This document shows, piece after piece, positions 1-19,503 of a stretch of 50,266 nt of DNA. Source of the DNA: Saccoglossus kowalevskii (lineage: Eukaryota; Hemichordata; Enteropneusta; Harrimaniidae); assembly GCF_000003605.2 (NCBI RefSeq), contig NW_003105104.1:95064-145329 (forward strand), in the 5' to 3' direction. The position numbers and the translations under genes are program-made. The notes below the pieces were generated by a model, which had not been told where the DNA came from, made no database searches, and saw only the letters and a program-made list of their open reading frames with translations. The first letter of the stretch is position 1, and every line of letters begins with the position of its first letter.

Positions 1-1849
1 CAGCGAGTTCTTATGTAGGCTGCAATTTTCTGGTAAATAAACAATATATTTGTGTACTACGTCGCCATATCGAACGACCACCGGCCATTAAACGTCCATG
101 GAAGTGATGTATATATGAAATAGGTCATAGCATGAACCTAATTATAACTGTAACTGTATTCGACTTGTTGACGTTCGACACTGTGCAAAGGTGATGACGC
201 CCGCCCACCCAAGAGGCGGTTTACTGCTCAGCTGTAAAACATCTCTATTTACAGATACCTATATTAAGTAATCTTACCTCCGATCTCAAAAAGGGATAAC
301 TAAAACAGCATGCACTGACATAAATCTCTTTGATTTCTTAATCATACAATTCTGAAATTCAAGGAAGTAGAAAATTGGCAGCCATTTCCGAGTAGATAAC
401 GCCCTCTCTGGGCGACGGTTGGTTAATATTCACCTGTTTTCAAAGATTTTACGAGACACACATCTAAAAATGCTCTGATATGCTACCCCATGTCTCTGAA
501 GTAAGATAATCTATAATGAATGTTTTTCATTATAACAAGGTTTGAATGAGGGTTACGTTAATCTGGACTTCAAACGATACATAAATAGAGAGTTTTTGCC
601 GTAGAGGGCGACATGTGACATCATTCGTGAACCATGACGTCATCACACGTTCAAATACAAGAATATTGTATTTAGTCACTGCACACCGAGGCATTATCTA
701 CTGGCAAACGTTATTTTTGTTTAGTTTGAAGAAGTTACTCCTAGTCCTTTGGATGACATCACCTATTTCAAATAAAACCAAGTGCAAAGAATTAACCCTC
801 ATTTCCATTTATTGTTTAATGTATTAAATATTCAAATATGCATGATTTGTGGATATCCCAAAGTATTTCATTAATCCAACCGAAGAACGTATATACACGT
901 TCTTCATCATGGGTTAAAATGCGCGTTCATTAGAAACTGTACATTTCAAATATAGCACCAAATAATTCGTAAAGGTTTTAATAATAGAAACTAGTTCAAA
1001 AAGAGAGTCAAATGTAGAAAACACAGATGTGGGTTATGCATGCTTGCTCAATTAGGAATTAACAAACGCAAACTGGCCCACCCTTGGATACATTTACTGT
1101 TTGCCTAATTCATTTTCATTTGAACAACCAAATTGCTGGCTAACTGCCAATTAAGGTCAACATTGAATTCCACATTGTAAATCCATGACCCATTGAAACG
1201 TATGGAATTTCAATTGCTTAAACTAACTACTGAATTTCAGACATACCAGACATTCCGGCTACCCTTGTAAGACTTTCGCTACACACAGGGAGTGAGCTCA
1301 AGACTTAAAGCGAAGTAATAATGAAATTATATTCTTGAGCTTTTACTATGAAGAGAATCGACGACGTGTAACCTACATTATATCTCTAATCTATATATAA
1401 ATACACTGCATCATGTTTGTTCTTCTCTTTTCAGGTTCAAATCTAGTTTAATAATCCAGAGGTTGTGGCAACCAATAAGTTTCCGGTTGTCATGGAAATT
1501 AACCCACGGTTTTAATAGCCTCTCGATTGAACTACTAATTTGATCTTGAATCTGTACAGGAAGTTTTAGCCCTTCTCTAATTTGTTTGCCAAACTTTAGC
1601 GGTTGTTAATTTTAGCCTATGAGTAGTTATAGCTTGAGAGGCGTGACCCGTGATTTAATAATCACCAGGCTGCAGTGTATTTTGCCATATCCATCAGTTA
1701 GGTACAGATAAGAGGCAATCTCATAATCTGAAATGTGTTGTAGTTCAATAGTCTGTAACTTGATTTTATTTATAGTATCTTGGCATGATTATTATCTTCA
1801 GTACATCGAGCTCTGCTCTCCACTTCATCGAACAGTTCGGGCAAACCAA
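1..1849. other. Intergenic flank, no gene recognised
   Basis: AT-rich sequence. The longest open frame is about 70 codons with no recognisable motif. I see no convincing exon, RNA gene or mobile element here. Confidence 0.6.
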
Positions 1850-2220
1850 AAAAAAAAATTAAAGGTTCATCAACGAAAGAAACGGCTTTGTCAACAATAA
1901 AGCCACCACATTTCTGTTTATTGTCATCTGCAGTTTCCTTGAGGGCATAATTTGATCAGCTAGGTAATGATGTTGTCCCAAACTGCTGAACTATCACTTA
2001 GGATCTTAGAACTCTCATGGCACCACAATTTGTGGTGTGTACTTTAACTTGGTGAAACATCTGTTTGATGTCATCAACCATGGCAATTTGTTCTTCACGA
2101 AATTGAAGTATTACACCAACAACCAAGCTACCCTTAAATAGTTGAATATTGAGGGTTGTGCCTTGAAACTGGGAAGTCAAAGAAAACTCAGACTTTATCA
2201 GGTTTGTTCGAATAAAACAT
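1850..2220 (-). pseudogene. Decayed BEL/Pao retrotransposon pol (reverse transcriptase) fragment
   Basis: Reading the minus strand, 2000-2150 encodes a stretch resembling the BEL/Pao reverse transcriptase core: a VGVILQFREE segment followed by AMVDDIKQMFHQVKV. This matches the family pattern of a conserved FR-x-E segment and then an aspartate and MFHQV. Further along the minus strand (about 1860-1960), in another frame, SNYALKETADDN resembles the next conserved block (NYAL near a D-N pair). Stops and frame changes separate the blocks and no LTRs were found, so this is a dead fragment. The open frame extends to 2417, but beyond about 2220 it no longer looks like pol. The family assignment rests on remembered motif patterns, not a search. 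Confidence 0.7.
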
Positions 2221-3490
2221 TGGATGGTAACTTTTTCCAGTTTTCCACTGGCACGTCCCTTGGAAATAAACTTGATATGATATGATGTGATAGTGCAATA
2301 TTTCAGAAATATTAACGAATCTCTGTGCGAAGCTGGCCTTGAAACCTTGGTCTTGTTTTTCTTCAACTCGTTTGTTGTTTTGCAGGAAATGTGTTTAATA
2401 TCCCCATGGTAGTGCAAGTGCGCAGATAGGCATCTTTAGGTGTGGATGAGTTGACGTACCTGCCCAATTCAAACTGAAGCATTGCACATCAAGTTTTGCC
2501 ACTGTCCTATTGAAGCCTGGCTGTACTCTGTATGTACTGTAGATCGATGTCTATCAGAAGACATACGTGTGTATGAATCATCCATCTTTCCGACCGGAAT
2601 TCTGGCCAGAATCCGGAATTTCATTAACGTTTGCGTTTGTTGGAGGTAGCGTTCGCTTATTTCACCGTAGTTACATATCACCCTGAGCGATACTTCAATC
2701 TCACATAACTGTTTAACCTGAAGCCATTAAACTGATACAACTCTAAGCGAACATTGGTTTTAAACATTCTGTATGTTTTCCAACTAGGTAAAAGCGGGAT
2801 TGGTGTGATATTTGTGATAATGCACTCTAATCGAGACACATTCTGATAAAAAAACAAACACTAAAATACATCATAAAAATAGGTAAATGAAACCTCCAAA
2901 TAAACAGATAAAGTAGATATACACGTGTCGTCATACATAGAAGGTAGAAGTAAGAGTGAGATTTTAATGACAGTTAATAGGGAATCTGAAATTATAGTAC
3001 TAATTAGCTCACAGCGCATGAGGATTTGTAAATTGTGACAATCTTTTGAATTTTCTAAGGTATTTCAGATTCTCAGTTGTATTTGATTCTTTACATTTGA
3101 AAACTAAAAGGAACATAACTGCTTTTTTTAAAGTGATAGCAGTGAGAATCTGCCACGGAACATGTGTTGACAAGCGGAAATCGAAACGAGATTCCTCACC
3201 AATAAATCAGCGTTCATGACAATCACTATTGTAATGTACACTCTCTGCGCAGGATGTCATACCATAAAAACAACATATAACATACAAACTGGCGGGAAAC
3301 AATGTTAATATTTAGTTGATACGCACACATAATTTGTATTTGATCTGTTTGACAAAATAGATATTGTTTATTGACGTAGCAAGTTTTCACACTTTTCACA
3401 CGTTTGAGTTAAATGTTATAAACATTATGAATCTAAACATTTAATACAAGTCTGAATGATATCAATAGGAAGCGAAGAGTTATAGTCAAA
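2221..3490. other. Non-coding; start of duplicated unit 1 and 3' flank of protease copy A
   Basis: No gene recognised. From about 2745 onward the sequence is closely similar to 28905 onward, with scattered substitutions and small indels. That marks the left edge of the tandem duplication. Confidence 0.6.
3367..3372 (-). promoter_or_regulatory. Candidate polyadenylation signal of protease copy A
   Basis: AATAAA on the minus strand, about 120 bases past the stop codon. The same hexamer is conserved at 29676-29681 in copy B, in AT-rich surroundings where chance matches are common. Confidence 0.4.
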
Positions 3491-3491
3491 C

Positions 3492-11055
<7,564 letters not shown>

Positions 11056-11134
11056 CTTGAATAAATGTGTACTTGGAGCAATGTACACACGATGACAGTC
11101 GACTATTGTTTGTGAAACTGGATTGCATTAGATG

Positions 11135-11142
11135 TATTTATA
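11135..11142 (-). promoter_or_regulatory. TATA box of protease copy A
   Basis: TATAAATA on the minus strand, 80 bases upstream of the ATG. Initiation about 30 bases downstream would leave a 5' leader of roughly 50 bases. The flanks are conserved in copy B, but the box there is shortened. Confidence 0.6.
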
Positions 11143-11736
11143 TGTTTATGTCATCGGGTAGTTGCGGTCTGGCATAGAGCGTTTAAAATTAACATTCCCA
11201 TCACACATTGTTTACCATGTGTTTACCAGTAAAACTGTACTAATGCGATTAGACAAGTATTGCTGCGACTTTGCTATATATCAGTTTCCAGACCTTATGC
11301 TCATACCTAGGTTTTGTATAGGAGTAATCAATATAATGCAATATAATATGTGTTTTGTTTTCTTTAAGCTAATTTTCTTGGCTAGTTTATTACATAACGT
11401 AATTTAGTGATAATCTTGAAGTGTTAATCCGGGTTTCAAATGTCACTCTAACGTAATGTAACTCATAGGATTAGTTACAATGCAGCTGTGGAGGGCTCTG
11501 TATAGGCTGATGTAAAATAAGAAGTATTACAGTCAATGGGTCTTTGATTTTCATTGGAAAGTTGCAATACCCTTTTAGCCGAATGTCGATGTTTGGTATG
11601 ACTTTGCATTCAACCATTGGTATATTTAAACTAATTGTAAAATGGTTGTGTCCAGAAGCGCCACATGGTTGGTTGGAATGGGAAGTGTCATCGTCAAAAT
11701 AAACAGCGATAAAAACGTGTTATTCAATGAAACAAT
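11143..11736. other. Upstream region of protease copy A
   Basis: Shared with 36387-37145 upstream of copy B, apart from indels and an about 120-bp segment around 36410-36545 present only there. Likely contains upstream regulatory sequence. The short open frame on the plus strand is not preserved in the other copy. Confidence 0.5.
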
Positions 11737-12379
11737 TGTGATGAATTTGTTTTTGCGTATCTGTTAATCGACTTAATTAGCTGATTACTAGCGAATGGCT
11801 GTGTTATGTCTGTCATCGTTTCGGCCTATTTGAGATCCTGGACGGAACTCGACTCAGTGATTTGGAACTAATTACGAGATAAACGTTGCTATTCAGACCG
11901 CTATTTCTGACAGTTTGGTATTCGTAGTTATTAATGTAGTGAACGATTAATCAAAAGATATGACGTGTTCAGTACTTAGTTTGATTGGCTATGTGCAAGT
12001 TGAATGTGTGAAGGTTACGCCTTACAGTGTTTAAACTGCTTTGTAATTGGTTAAGTTTTTAATAAGTAATAAACAGTCTAAGTCGTTGGTCTCAGAGGGA
12101 GAGAGAGAGAACTCCATGAGAGACGCAGTCTTGGGCTAGTCTTTGGCCAGCCTTGCGATAGTCTTGGGGACTTTTCCCCAAGACGCTGTGTCTTATAGAG
12201 TGCTCAACTGACCGACTAAGACGAGAGTTGAACCGTATTTTGTTGTGTGCGTCTATTTGACTGTAAAGTTTAAGTGACTTTCCCGGTCCGGTACCTCAAG
12301 GGGACGCGATAGAGGGACGAGACGAGATTCCCCCCTGGCAAGTGCGGAGAACCCCGATAGAAGAATTTCCCCCCTGATA
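11737..12379 (+). mobile_element. Solo LTR (same family as 15911-19060)
   Basis: About 643 bp beginning TGTGATGAATTTG and ending CCCCTGATA, similar to the two LTRs of the element at 15911-19060. It is flanked by the 4-bp target duplication CAAT (11733-11736 and 12380-12383). Unit 2 has the uninterrupted site GAAACAATGTTC near 37150, which confirms the boundaries. There is no internal region, so this is the product of LTR-LTR recombination. More diverged from the other LTRs than they are from each other. Confidence 0.9.
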
Positions 12380-12612
12380 CAATGTTCAAAGAGAAATTGA
12401 TAGGCGATATTTGTCAGTTTATTTACTGCCTGTTGTAGCAACAAACACCTGAAATTATCCAATGAATTGCAATTTTTAAACTTTATTTTTTGGAATGGTG
12501 GATGTGGGATCACTGACTCCTTCCGACTTGACATGTAGGGCAGCATAAGTTCGACAGTCCTGTCTGCCCCAGGCTAGCTTCTGTATTGTTCCCTAGGTGT
12601 GTTGAAAAGTAC

Positions 12613-12760
12613 TCAGTTCCGCTTCCATAGTTCGTATTTATGCAGGGCTGTGCGGGTGAGGTTGTCCTCTTGTCTTATGACGTGATCAAGCCATCTCCAT
12701 AGCCGTAGTATGGTGATGGTTTCCATACTGTCATTGTTGCAGCGAGCGAACAGTTGTTGG
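12613..12760 (-). pseudogene. LINE ORF2 C-terminal fragment
   Basis: The minus strand encodes TILRLWRWLDHVIRQEDN followed by LTRTALHKYELW. This resembles the C-terminal tail of many non-LTR retrotransposon polymerases (a W-L-G-H-V-x-R-x-x-D-N motif followed by R-x-A-L). The upstream polymerase domains are absent. The open frame continues to 12969 without further likeness. Recognition is by motif only. Confidence 0.6.
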
Positions 12761-12831
12761 TGGCAGATAGCTTTCAATAAAGCTGTAATTGGAGAAGTTA
12801 TATTACAAACAAACAACCTCGGATAAACAGG

Positions 12832-14240
12832 ATGGCGGAGCAGAAGACTAAATGAGTTGTTGAATGGCTTAAAGAAGTTAGTCTCGACGAGTTCACTGAC
12901 CGTTTTCTGGCAAAAGGCTACTGTGAACTGGAAGTCGTAGCTGCGGTAGATGAAAGTGATTACGCTCATCTGGGTTTTGATGCAAAAGAAAAACCTGGAT
13001 TAGTCAAGCTATTGAAAATAAAATTGGATCAACTGAGAAAGCATTTGAAACAGAAAAATGAGCAAAAGCTTGCCATCAACATCATTTGCAAACAAGAATT
13101 TAAGACAAAGCGGTAATAATTAAAATTATTAATGAATTTTTACGTACAAAGTGAAACATTCAGTGTTTTAAAGCAAGGCTGATGTCCCATAAAATATGTA
13201 TAGTGGCATCAATAAAATCTGCTACTATATTTAACTTTGACTTTTACACAATAATTACATCATCTCTATAGGGGGCAGTATTGGATTAACCTCATAGTCA
13301 ACTATGAATATTCTTTTAAAAAATAAGACTGTATTTCGGTAAACAATGAATTGAATTATCAGGCATCAAACACCCAATTGTAAATATTACTGCAGGTAAT
13401 TGAATGTATTTATTATTTTTATGGTAACCCATTGTCATTACTACATAGAGTGAATTAAAAAGTTACAATTGTTACAACCCTGCTGAGGCAGGTGGTGACT
13501 TTAAATGTGTTTATAATGGGGTGAGTTATTGTTCACATTTTTTAAGATGTCGCAGTAATGTATTCATAAACACTTTATTATGAACTGTATATGTGACTCA
13601 TAAACATTTCATTTTTTTTGCAGTACTTCCATGGGCGAGTTCATCTAAGTCCACTCCACAGCCTTTTAAAGAAATACTACCTTGGCAAAAATGGCTGTAT
13701 ATAAATAAAAGTCATGGTCGTACTGTATATTACCAAAGATGTATGAAGCTGCTTACCCGTATCTTCAGAGTTAATTCAAGGTGTATGTGTTAAAAGAAAG
13801 AAAATAACGATATGAAAGCAAACAGGAGTTTGATAGATGGAAAGCCAAACTTGAGTTTATAACATCACAGAATGATGCTGCATATGGTAGGTTTGTAAAT
13901 ATGAAGACCATTCCCAAAGTACATCATATAAATATTTGTGAAAAGAGTATGAGGGAAACCAAAGAAATAAAAGAGAAGATTATGGCTGAAGAAATGAAGA
14001 CAAAAGACAAATACCTTACACTTTATGATAAAACAGGCAGGTATTTGAAACCCTGGGCATTATAACAGAAAGCACATTATGACAGTGTAATGGAAACTCT
14101 GTGTGAGATGGGAGAAAAGCCGGTAAATTTCTGACTGAGTTGGAAAGTACACTGGCTAAGTTAAACAGCATCTTCAGTGGAATGAATTTTGATAGCAGAA
14201 AAAGAAGCCGAAACAGGAAAGAGAATAGACGGAACAACGC
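12832..14240 (+). pseudogene. Broken SAM-domain-like gene
   Basis: ATG at 12832 opens a frame interrupted by TGA at codon 8, after which the same frame reads VVEWLKEVSLDEFTDRF, then DESDYAHLGF and GLVKLLKIKL. This is the pattern of a SAM domain (W-L at the start, a hydrophobic L-G in the middle, LL-x-x-I/L in the last helix), about 65 residues long. The frame ends at 13092. A second coding block at 13615-13790 follows a strong acceptor (TTTTTTTTGCAG) and reads LPWASSSKSTPQPF onward. A charged block at 13800-14065 (for example ITSQNDAAYGRF) has several stops. Lost phase and repeated stops indicate a pseudogene or a degenerate element-borne gene. The whole segment is absent from unit 2. Its original function is unknown. 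Confidence 0.55.
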
Positions 14241-15540
14241 AAACTTATTTATTTATTGTGGTATAATTTACACATTTACATAAACACTTTTTATATTTTT
14301 ATTTAATTTATTGTTCTGTAGTCAATATAAATAATTTGACATATAACCGTCCATACTTTACAGGGTGTTGTCATGTACTGTATTTGTCAACATTTAAATT
14401 GACATTATTGCAATTTATAACTAGTTTATTTCTGTTTACAGTTTATATTTACAAATCACATTCCAGACTTACAGAGCGTGCTGTGCTCTTTTCACATCAA
14501 ATGTGTTGGCATTAATTGTTGCAATATTGTTAATATTCCATTTCACAAGTTTTTATATCATTTGCTGTCATACGCCATAAATTGTTATTGTGGTGCACCG
14601 CAATAAATTATAATTAAAATACCGATATTTGCTAGTGTAATAATTTCGAAATGCTATAGAAATACAATGCAGATAATATCAGCCTGGAAAGAAAGTAACA
14701 GTTTATACTTGCAAAATTCTGTGAAGTATGGCATGTTGTAACTTATAATATCAATATTTTATAAATAAGGTGACCCCTCTCAAATGCTGTCTGAAAAAGA
14801 CTGCCCCCCTCTTGATACTTCAGAAATAAGGAGCCCCCCTGGAATTTGCCGGCCGAGCCCCGGCTATAATAACTGATCCGACCCTAGTTTCAGGCCAAAA
14901 TATTCGCAGGATCTTTCTGCGGTTCTCGATGTGGAAGGTGGTTATATGTGATTCAATATCAAAGATCACTTAATATAGTACCTATTTCATCCAATCTCCC
15001 GCTCGCTTCCGGTTTTGATCGTTACTTTTCGCTAGACATTTGGACCACTTCGTTTTAATCCTGATCGACCTCTTGTGTAACAGTATCGCTGAGGCCTGCC
15101 TAAATTGCCTGCAAAATTCAGACCTCTAACAATGTGATCAATGTACTTTCAGAGTGGAAAGCTATACCCAAATGTTCAGTACTCTGTGGAATGTACCGCT
15201 GCGGATTTCCTAAATTGCGTCTGATATTCCAACCACTATCAATGTGATCTGAGGTTTACCTTAATTTATAGTTCCTCAAATGTGTTCTGTTTTTAATTAC
15301 CAATAATGATACGCAGGCAATTTGTTCCATTGACCTTGATTTGACTGAAATAAAATTTAACGTACTAATATTCAAGTGAATAAATAAAGGAATAAATAAA
15401 TAAATATCACAACTATGTATCAGATTAACCTCAATATAAGAGTGAAGAGCTGTTTAAGCTGTGAAGAGCTGGGTGAAAATAGCCTAAGGTGTGCAATGGT
15501 CGGTGATTCTTTGATGTGTATAATCGGACTTTAAATACAG
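14241..15540. other. Non-coding, partly shared with unit 2
   Basis: Sequence from about 14930 to 15290 aligns with 37500-38080; from about 15480 it aligns with 40600 onward. No gene recognised. Confidence 0.6.
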
Positions 15541-15910
15541 CAACTAAGCACGCTTACCACGTATCAACTTTACAACAATGAACGTTTGGCAGCTAAAGTT
15601 TGTTATATATTTAATTTGTGCGAATGAACATTAATTCTGAAGAGTGTCAGTACGCCTCTAGAGTGGTGACCAGTGTTTCAAATTAATTTTTTCAACACAT
15701 AATAATTACCATATGTTTGTTTAAAAACTATTTTTTTTAAAGCTTAAAAATTATTTAAATACATATTATGGGTAAAGTATATAATAGGATTATCAGGTTA
15801 TGTGCAGCGTTTATGAATTAATTGTATCTAAAAGGAGCCACACCATATGGCCATAAACTGAATAACTTTAACTAATACTAGTAGTATCCAATATGATGCA
15901 ATATTGCTAG

Positions 15911-16521
15911 TGTGATGATTTTGTTTTTGCGTATCTGTTGTCCGACTTATTTAGTTGATTACTAGCGAATGGCTGTGTTATGTCTGTCATCGTTTCGGCC
16001 TATTTGAAGTTCTGGACGGAACTTGGCTCAGTGATTTGGAACTAATTACGAGATAACCGTCGCTATTCGGACTACCATTTCTGACAGGTTGGTATTCGTA
16101 GTTATTAATGTAGTGAACGATTAATCAAAAGATATGACGTGTTCAGTACTTAGTGTGATTGGCTGTATGATTGAAGGTTACGCCCTAGAGTCTTTAAACT
16201 GCTTTGTAATTGGTTAAGTTTTGATATGTAATAAACAGTTTAAGCTTGGTCACAGAGAGAGAGAGGGAGAGAGCATCACGAGGCGAAGGAGTCTGGGTCC
16301 GTGCTGGGGAGAGACCCCAGCGAGGCAGCTCGCCTCGAGGCGTTCTCGATGTGGCGAAAGACTAGCTATTGAAACGTATTTCGTTGTGTGTGTCTTATTT
16401 GTCTGTAAGGTTTAAGTGACTTCCCCGATCCGGTACCTCAAGGGGACGCGATAGAGAGACGAGACGAGATTCCCCCCTGACACGTGTGGAGACCCCCCGA
16501 GAGAAGAATTTCCCCCTGATA
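15911..16521 (+). repeat. 5' LTR
   Basis: Begins TGTGATGATTTTG, ends CCCCTGATA. Contains AATAAA at about 16229-16234 (a possible transcript end signal), followed by a GA-rich microsatellite (GAGAGAGAGAGG). Confidence 0.88.
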
Positions 16522-16523
16522 CG

Positions 16524-16541
16524 TGGTGGAGAATCCGGGCA
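16524..16541 (+). promoter_or_regulatory. Candidate primer-binding site
   Basis: TGGTGGAGAATCCGGGCA begins two bases after the 5' LTR. It starts with TGG, the complement of a tRNA CCA end, followed by acceptor-stem and T-stem-like sequence. The tRNA was not identified. Confidence 0.55.
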
Positions 16542-16626
16542 GGTGTTTAACACACATTGAGATCCTGTGAAGAAAAGTGAAATGGTGAAGGTGTGTCTTT
16601 CTTGCGAACCGAACTAGCAGCTCGAT

Positions 16627-16676
16627 NNNNNNNNNNNNNNNNNNNNNNNNNNNNNNNNNNNNNNNNNNNNNNNNNN
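16627..16676. other. Assembly gap (50 N)
   Basis: Fifty unknown bases. The sequence after the gap (16677-17006) repeats the sequence before it (from 16297 to 16626) with no difference that I can see. Confidence 0.99.
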
Positions 16677-17006
16677 GGTCCGTGCTGGGGAGAGACCCCA
16701 GCGAGGCAGCTCGCCTCGAGGCGTTCTCGATGTGGCGAAAGACTAGCTATTGAAACGTATTTCGTTGTGTGTGTCTTATTTGTCTGTAAGGTTTAAGTGA
16801 CTTCCCCGATCCGGTACCTCAAGGGGACGCGATAGAGAGACGAGACGAGATTCCCCCCTGACACGTGTGGAGACCCCCCGAGAGAAGAATTTCCCCCTGA
16901 TACGTGGTGGAGAATCCGGGCAGGTGTTTAACACACATTGAGATCCTGTGAAGAAAAGTGAAATGGTGAAGGTGTGTCTTTCTTGCGAACCGAACTAGCA
17001 GCTCGA
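16677..17006 (+). repeat. Repeat of 16297-16626 across the gap, probably an assembly artefact
   Basis: Starts GGTCCGTGCTGGGGAG and ends GAACTAGCAGCTCGAT, exactly as the segment before the gap does. It therefore contains a second LTR end and a second primer-binding site. Contigs ending in the same sequence, joined without merging, would give this picture. Confidence 0.8.
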
Positions 17007-18447
17007 TGGCAGAGACGACTCGGAAACTGCGCTTGACGACTAACCCGAATCACATTGATGTACAACGCTGAAGAGATGAAGACTTCGGAGCCCCTTCGGA
17101 AGGACGAGTATCGAATAGGACTGAATAATCAAGAATTGAGCGACATTAAAGACAAGATGATGAAATAACGACCCGGACTAACGCGACGAAAAGAGAAGAG
17201 ACGCTTAGACTTTGATTAGAACTTTAGCTATTTGTGTATTGTCATGTATAGATAACCGCTCGATGGACACTGTAACTGACACTGTGTAACTTAAGACGTT
17301 GACCTCTTTTCCAGAATCCCAACACTATTGTTCAGTATGTAATGTATTGCTTGCTTTTACTATCGTTTTTACCGTTTTTTTTTGTGATGTTGAATTGTAT
17401 GTTATGTAAGTGCCCAGATCTTTGTTTTGAAGTGATATTTAGTGACGTGCGAGGTCCTTTATAATGATTTAAGTGCGCCTCAGTGGACAAGTATTTGCAA
17501 CACAGTGTTTTGAGTTTTGTGAAGTTTTATGGTGTTCTAATGAGTTTATGAGTACGGAATATGATGGGAGGAATGATGCCCCCACGTGTTTTTAAGAGTT
17601 TTGAGATTTGTCGAGTACAGAGATACCGACGTTTTAAGAGTTGTTTTTGTTTACGTGTTGTTTCCGGAATACTTCTGACGCTTTTTGAGTTGATTTGAGT
17701 TGAGAGCACTTTGTAACGTTTTTTAATGTCTTTTCGAGATGAGAGTGTGGTGCGCCCATATACTTATTGTTTGATAACGCAAGCTTTTGTTCATGATTGA
17801 CAGGATTATATGTGACTTAGTAGTGTCTATCGTTTTTGCCTTTCCCGTCTTTATTGCCAGAGGAGTAATGTGTTTATATAGCGGCTTTGTCTTTGCATTT
17901 CGTTTCCACGCCGTATAACTTTTGTTTAGATTAACGACTTGTGAGTTCAGTTGAAGTTTATAAGCTTATATGACAGGAGTTTGATTAATAGCTTGTTTAT
18001 TCATTGTTTATTAGTTACCGCTTTGCAATGCTTTAACCGAGAGACGCATCCCTGGTAATCACGTGATCGTGCTGTCGACGGCCGCGATTGGCCGATCGCT
18101 TGGTTACACTGCCACGCCTTAGTTTTTTTGACCTTTTGATATAGAGTTTGTAACCTTAGTAACGAGAGACAGTGCAGCGAAGGGTTACCTCAGCGAACTG
18201 TTTGAGAAAAGTGAGTCGATTGTTAGCCTTTCTCTTGTTTTTTGATTCATAACCGTTGATATTTGTGACTTTATAATCATTGTGTTTTAGACTTTATAAT
18301 CAGTTTATTAATCAGTGTGTTTTACTCTTTTGATTTATACCTCTTTTATTAGTATTGTATTTAACCCGTATGATAGAGTAGAGGACGGTATCTTTGATTT
18401 ATGAACGTGTTATTCCAGGAGGCATGGCTCAGTTTGAGTGAAGAATG
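17007..18447 (+). other. Internal region of the LTR element, no gag or pol
   Basis: T-rich on the plus strand, open frames under about 65 codons, no recognisable protease, reverse transcriptase or integrase motif. No clear polypurine tract before the 3' LTR, although CCAGGAGGCATGG is purine-rich. Confidence 0.6.
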
Positions 18448-19060
18448 TGTGATGAATTTGTTTTTGCGTATCTGTTGTCCGACTTATTTAGTTGATTACT
18501 AGCGAATGGCTGTGTTATGTCTGTCATCGTTTCGGCCTATTTGAAGTTCTGGACGGAACTTGGCTCAGTGATTTGGAACTAATTACGAGATAACCGTCGC
18601 TATTCGGACTACTATTTCTGACAGGTTGGTATTCGTAGTTATTAATGTAGTGAACGATTAATCAAAAGATATGACGTGTTCAGTACTTAGTGTGATTGGC
18701 TGTATGATTGAAGGTTACGCCCTAGAGTCTTTAAACTGCTTTGTAATTGGTTAAGTTTTGATATGTAATAAACAGTCTAAGCTTGGTCACAGAGAGAGAG
18801 AGAGGGAGAGAGCACCACGAGGCGAAGGAGTCTGGGTCCGTGCTGGGGAGAGACCCCGGCGAGGCAGCTCGCCTCGAGGCGTTCTCGATGTGGCGAAAGA
18901 CTAGCTATTGAAACGTATTTCGTTGTGTGTGTTTTATTTGACTGTAAGGTTTAAGTGACTTCCTCGATCCGGTACCTCAAGGGGACGCGATAGAGAGACG
19001 AGACGAGATTCCCCCCTGACACGTGTGGAAACCCCCCGAGAGAAGAATTTCCCCCTGATA
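18448..19060 (+). repeat. 3' LTR
   Basis: Matches the 5' LTR with few differences (for example AGAGAGAGAGAG length and single substitutions). Followed by the CTAG target duplication. Confidence 0.9.
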
Positions 19061-19503
19061 CTAGTATCAATCAGGGAAATGTTCAACACTATTTACTTTC
19101 AGACGTGGTTCTACTGGGTTATGTGACATCGTCAATGTGGTCGTGTGCAAAATATCCAGCAATGTAGTAGTGTCCGCAATTAACAAGATACTGATGGATT
19201 TCGATTATAGGGCACATATTCATTGACGTGAAACGTCGTATGTTGTAAAAAAAAAATAGGGCTTTTTCACATACAAATCCAGTGCTATACAATAAATCAA
19301 AGATCAAATCAAAGTGGTCGTGGTTATAGGCAAATTAAAAATGTGGTTTGTGAGCCAGTCCCAAGGCACACGAAGGGTGCGAAGGATACTTGGAGTTTGC
19401 GTTGGAGTGCCAACCACACTATTGCAGCGTTTGATCGCTGCGAGCACAGTCAAACGAGGAGACACGCGAACTGTGAGAACCTCTCTATACACAGCATCAG
19501 ATA

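Larger units (their letters stand above)
15911..19060 (+). mobile_element. Non-autonomous LTR retrotransposon with assembly gap
   Basis: Two nearly identical LTRs (15911-16521 and 18448-19060) bound an internal region. The element is flanked by the 4-bp target duplication CTAG (15907-15910 and 19061-19064). Unit 2 has the unoccupied site ATTGCTCGTATCAATC near 43950. The internal region has a primer-binding-site candidate at 16524 but no gag or pol frame: the longest open frames are about 60-70 codons, so it must depend on enzymes supplied in trans. The real length is uncertain because of the gap and duplicated flanks at 16294-17006. Near-identical LTRs argue for recent insertion, after the segmental duplication. 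Confidence 0.88.

Noticed and set aside
1998-2417. 139-codon minus-strand frame as a host gene
   Set aside because: The recognisable part is BEL/Pao polymerase, with stops before the next conserved block.
12613-12969. Minus-strand 118-codon frame as one gene
   Set aside because: Only the last about 45 residues resemble a LINE tail; the rest overlaps the SAM-like pseudogene on the other strand.
16221-16796. Two identical plus-strand open frames of about 65 codons
   Set aside because: They lie within the LTR (and its repeat across the gap). No similarity to a protein; the sequence is GA-rich LTR DNA.
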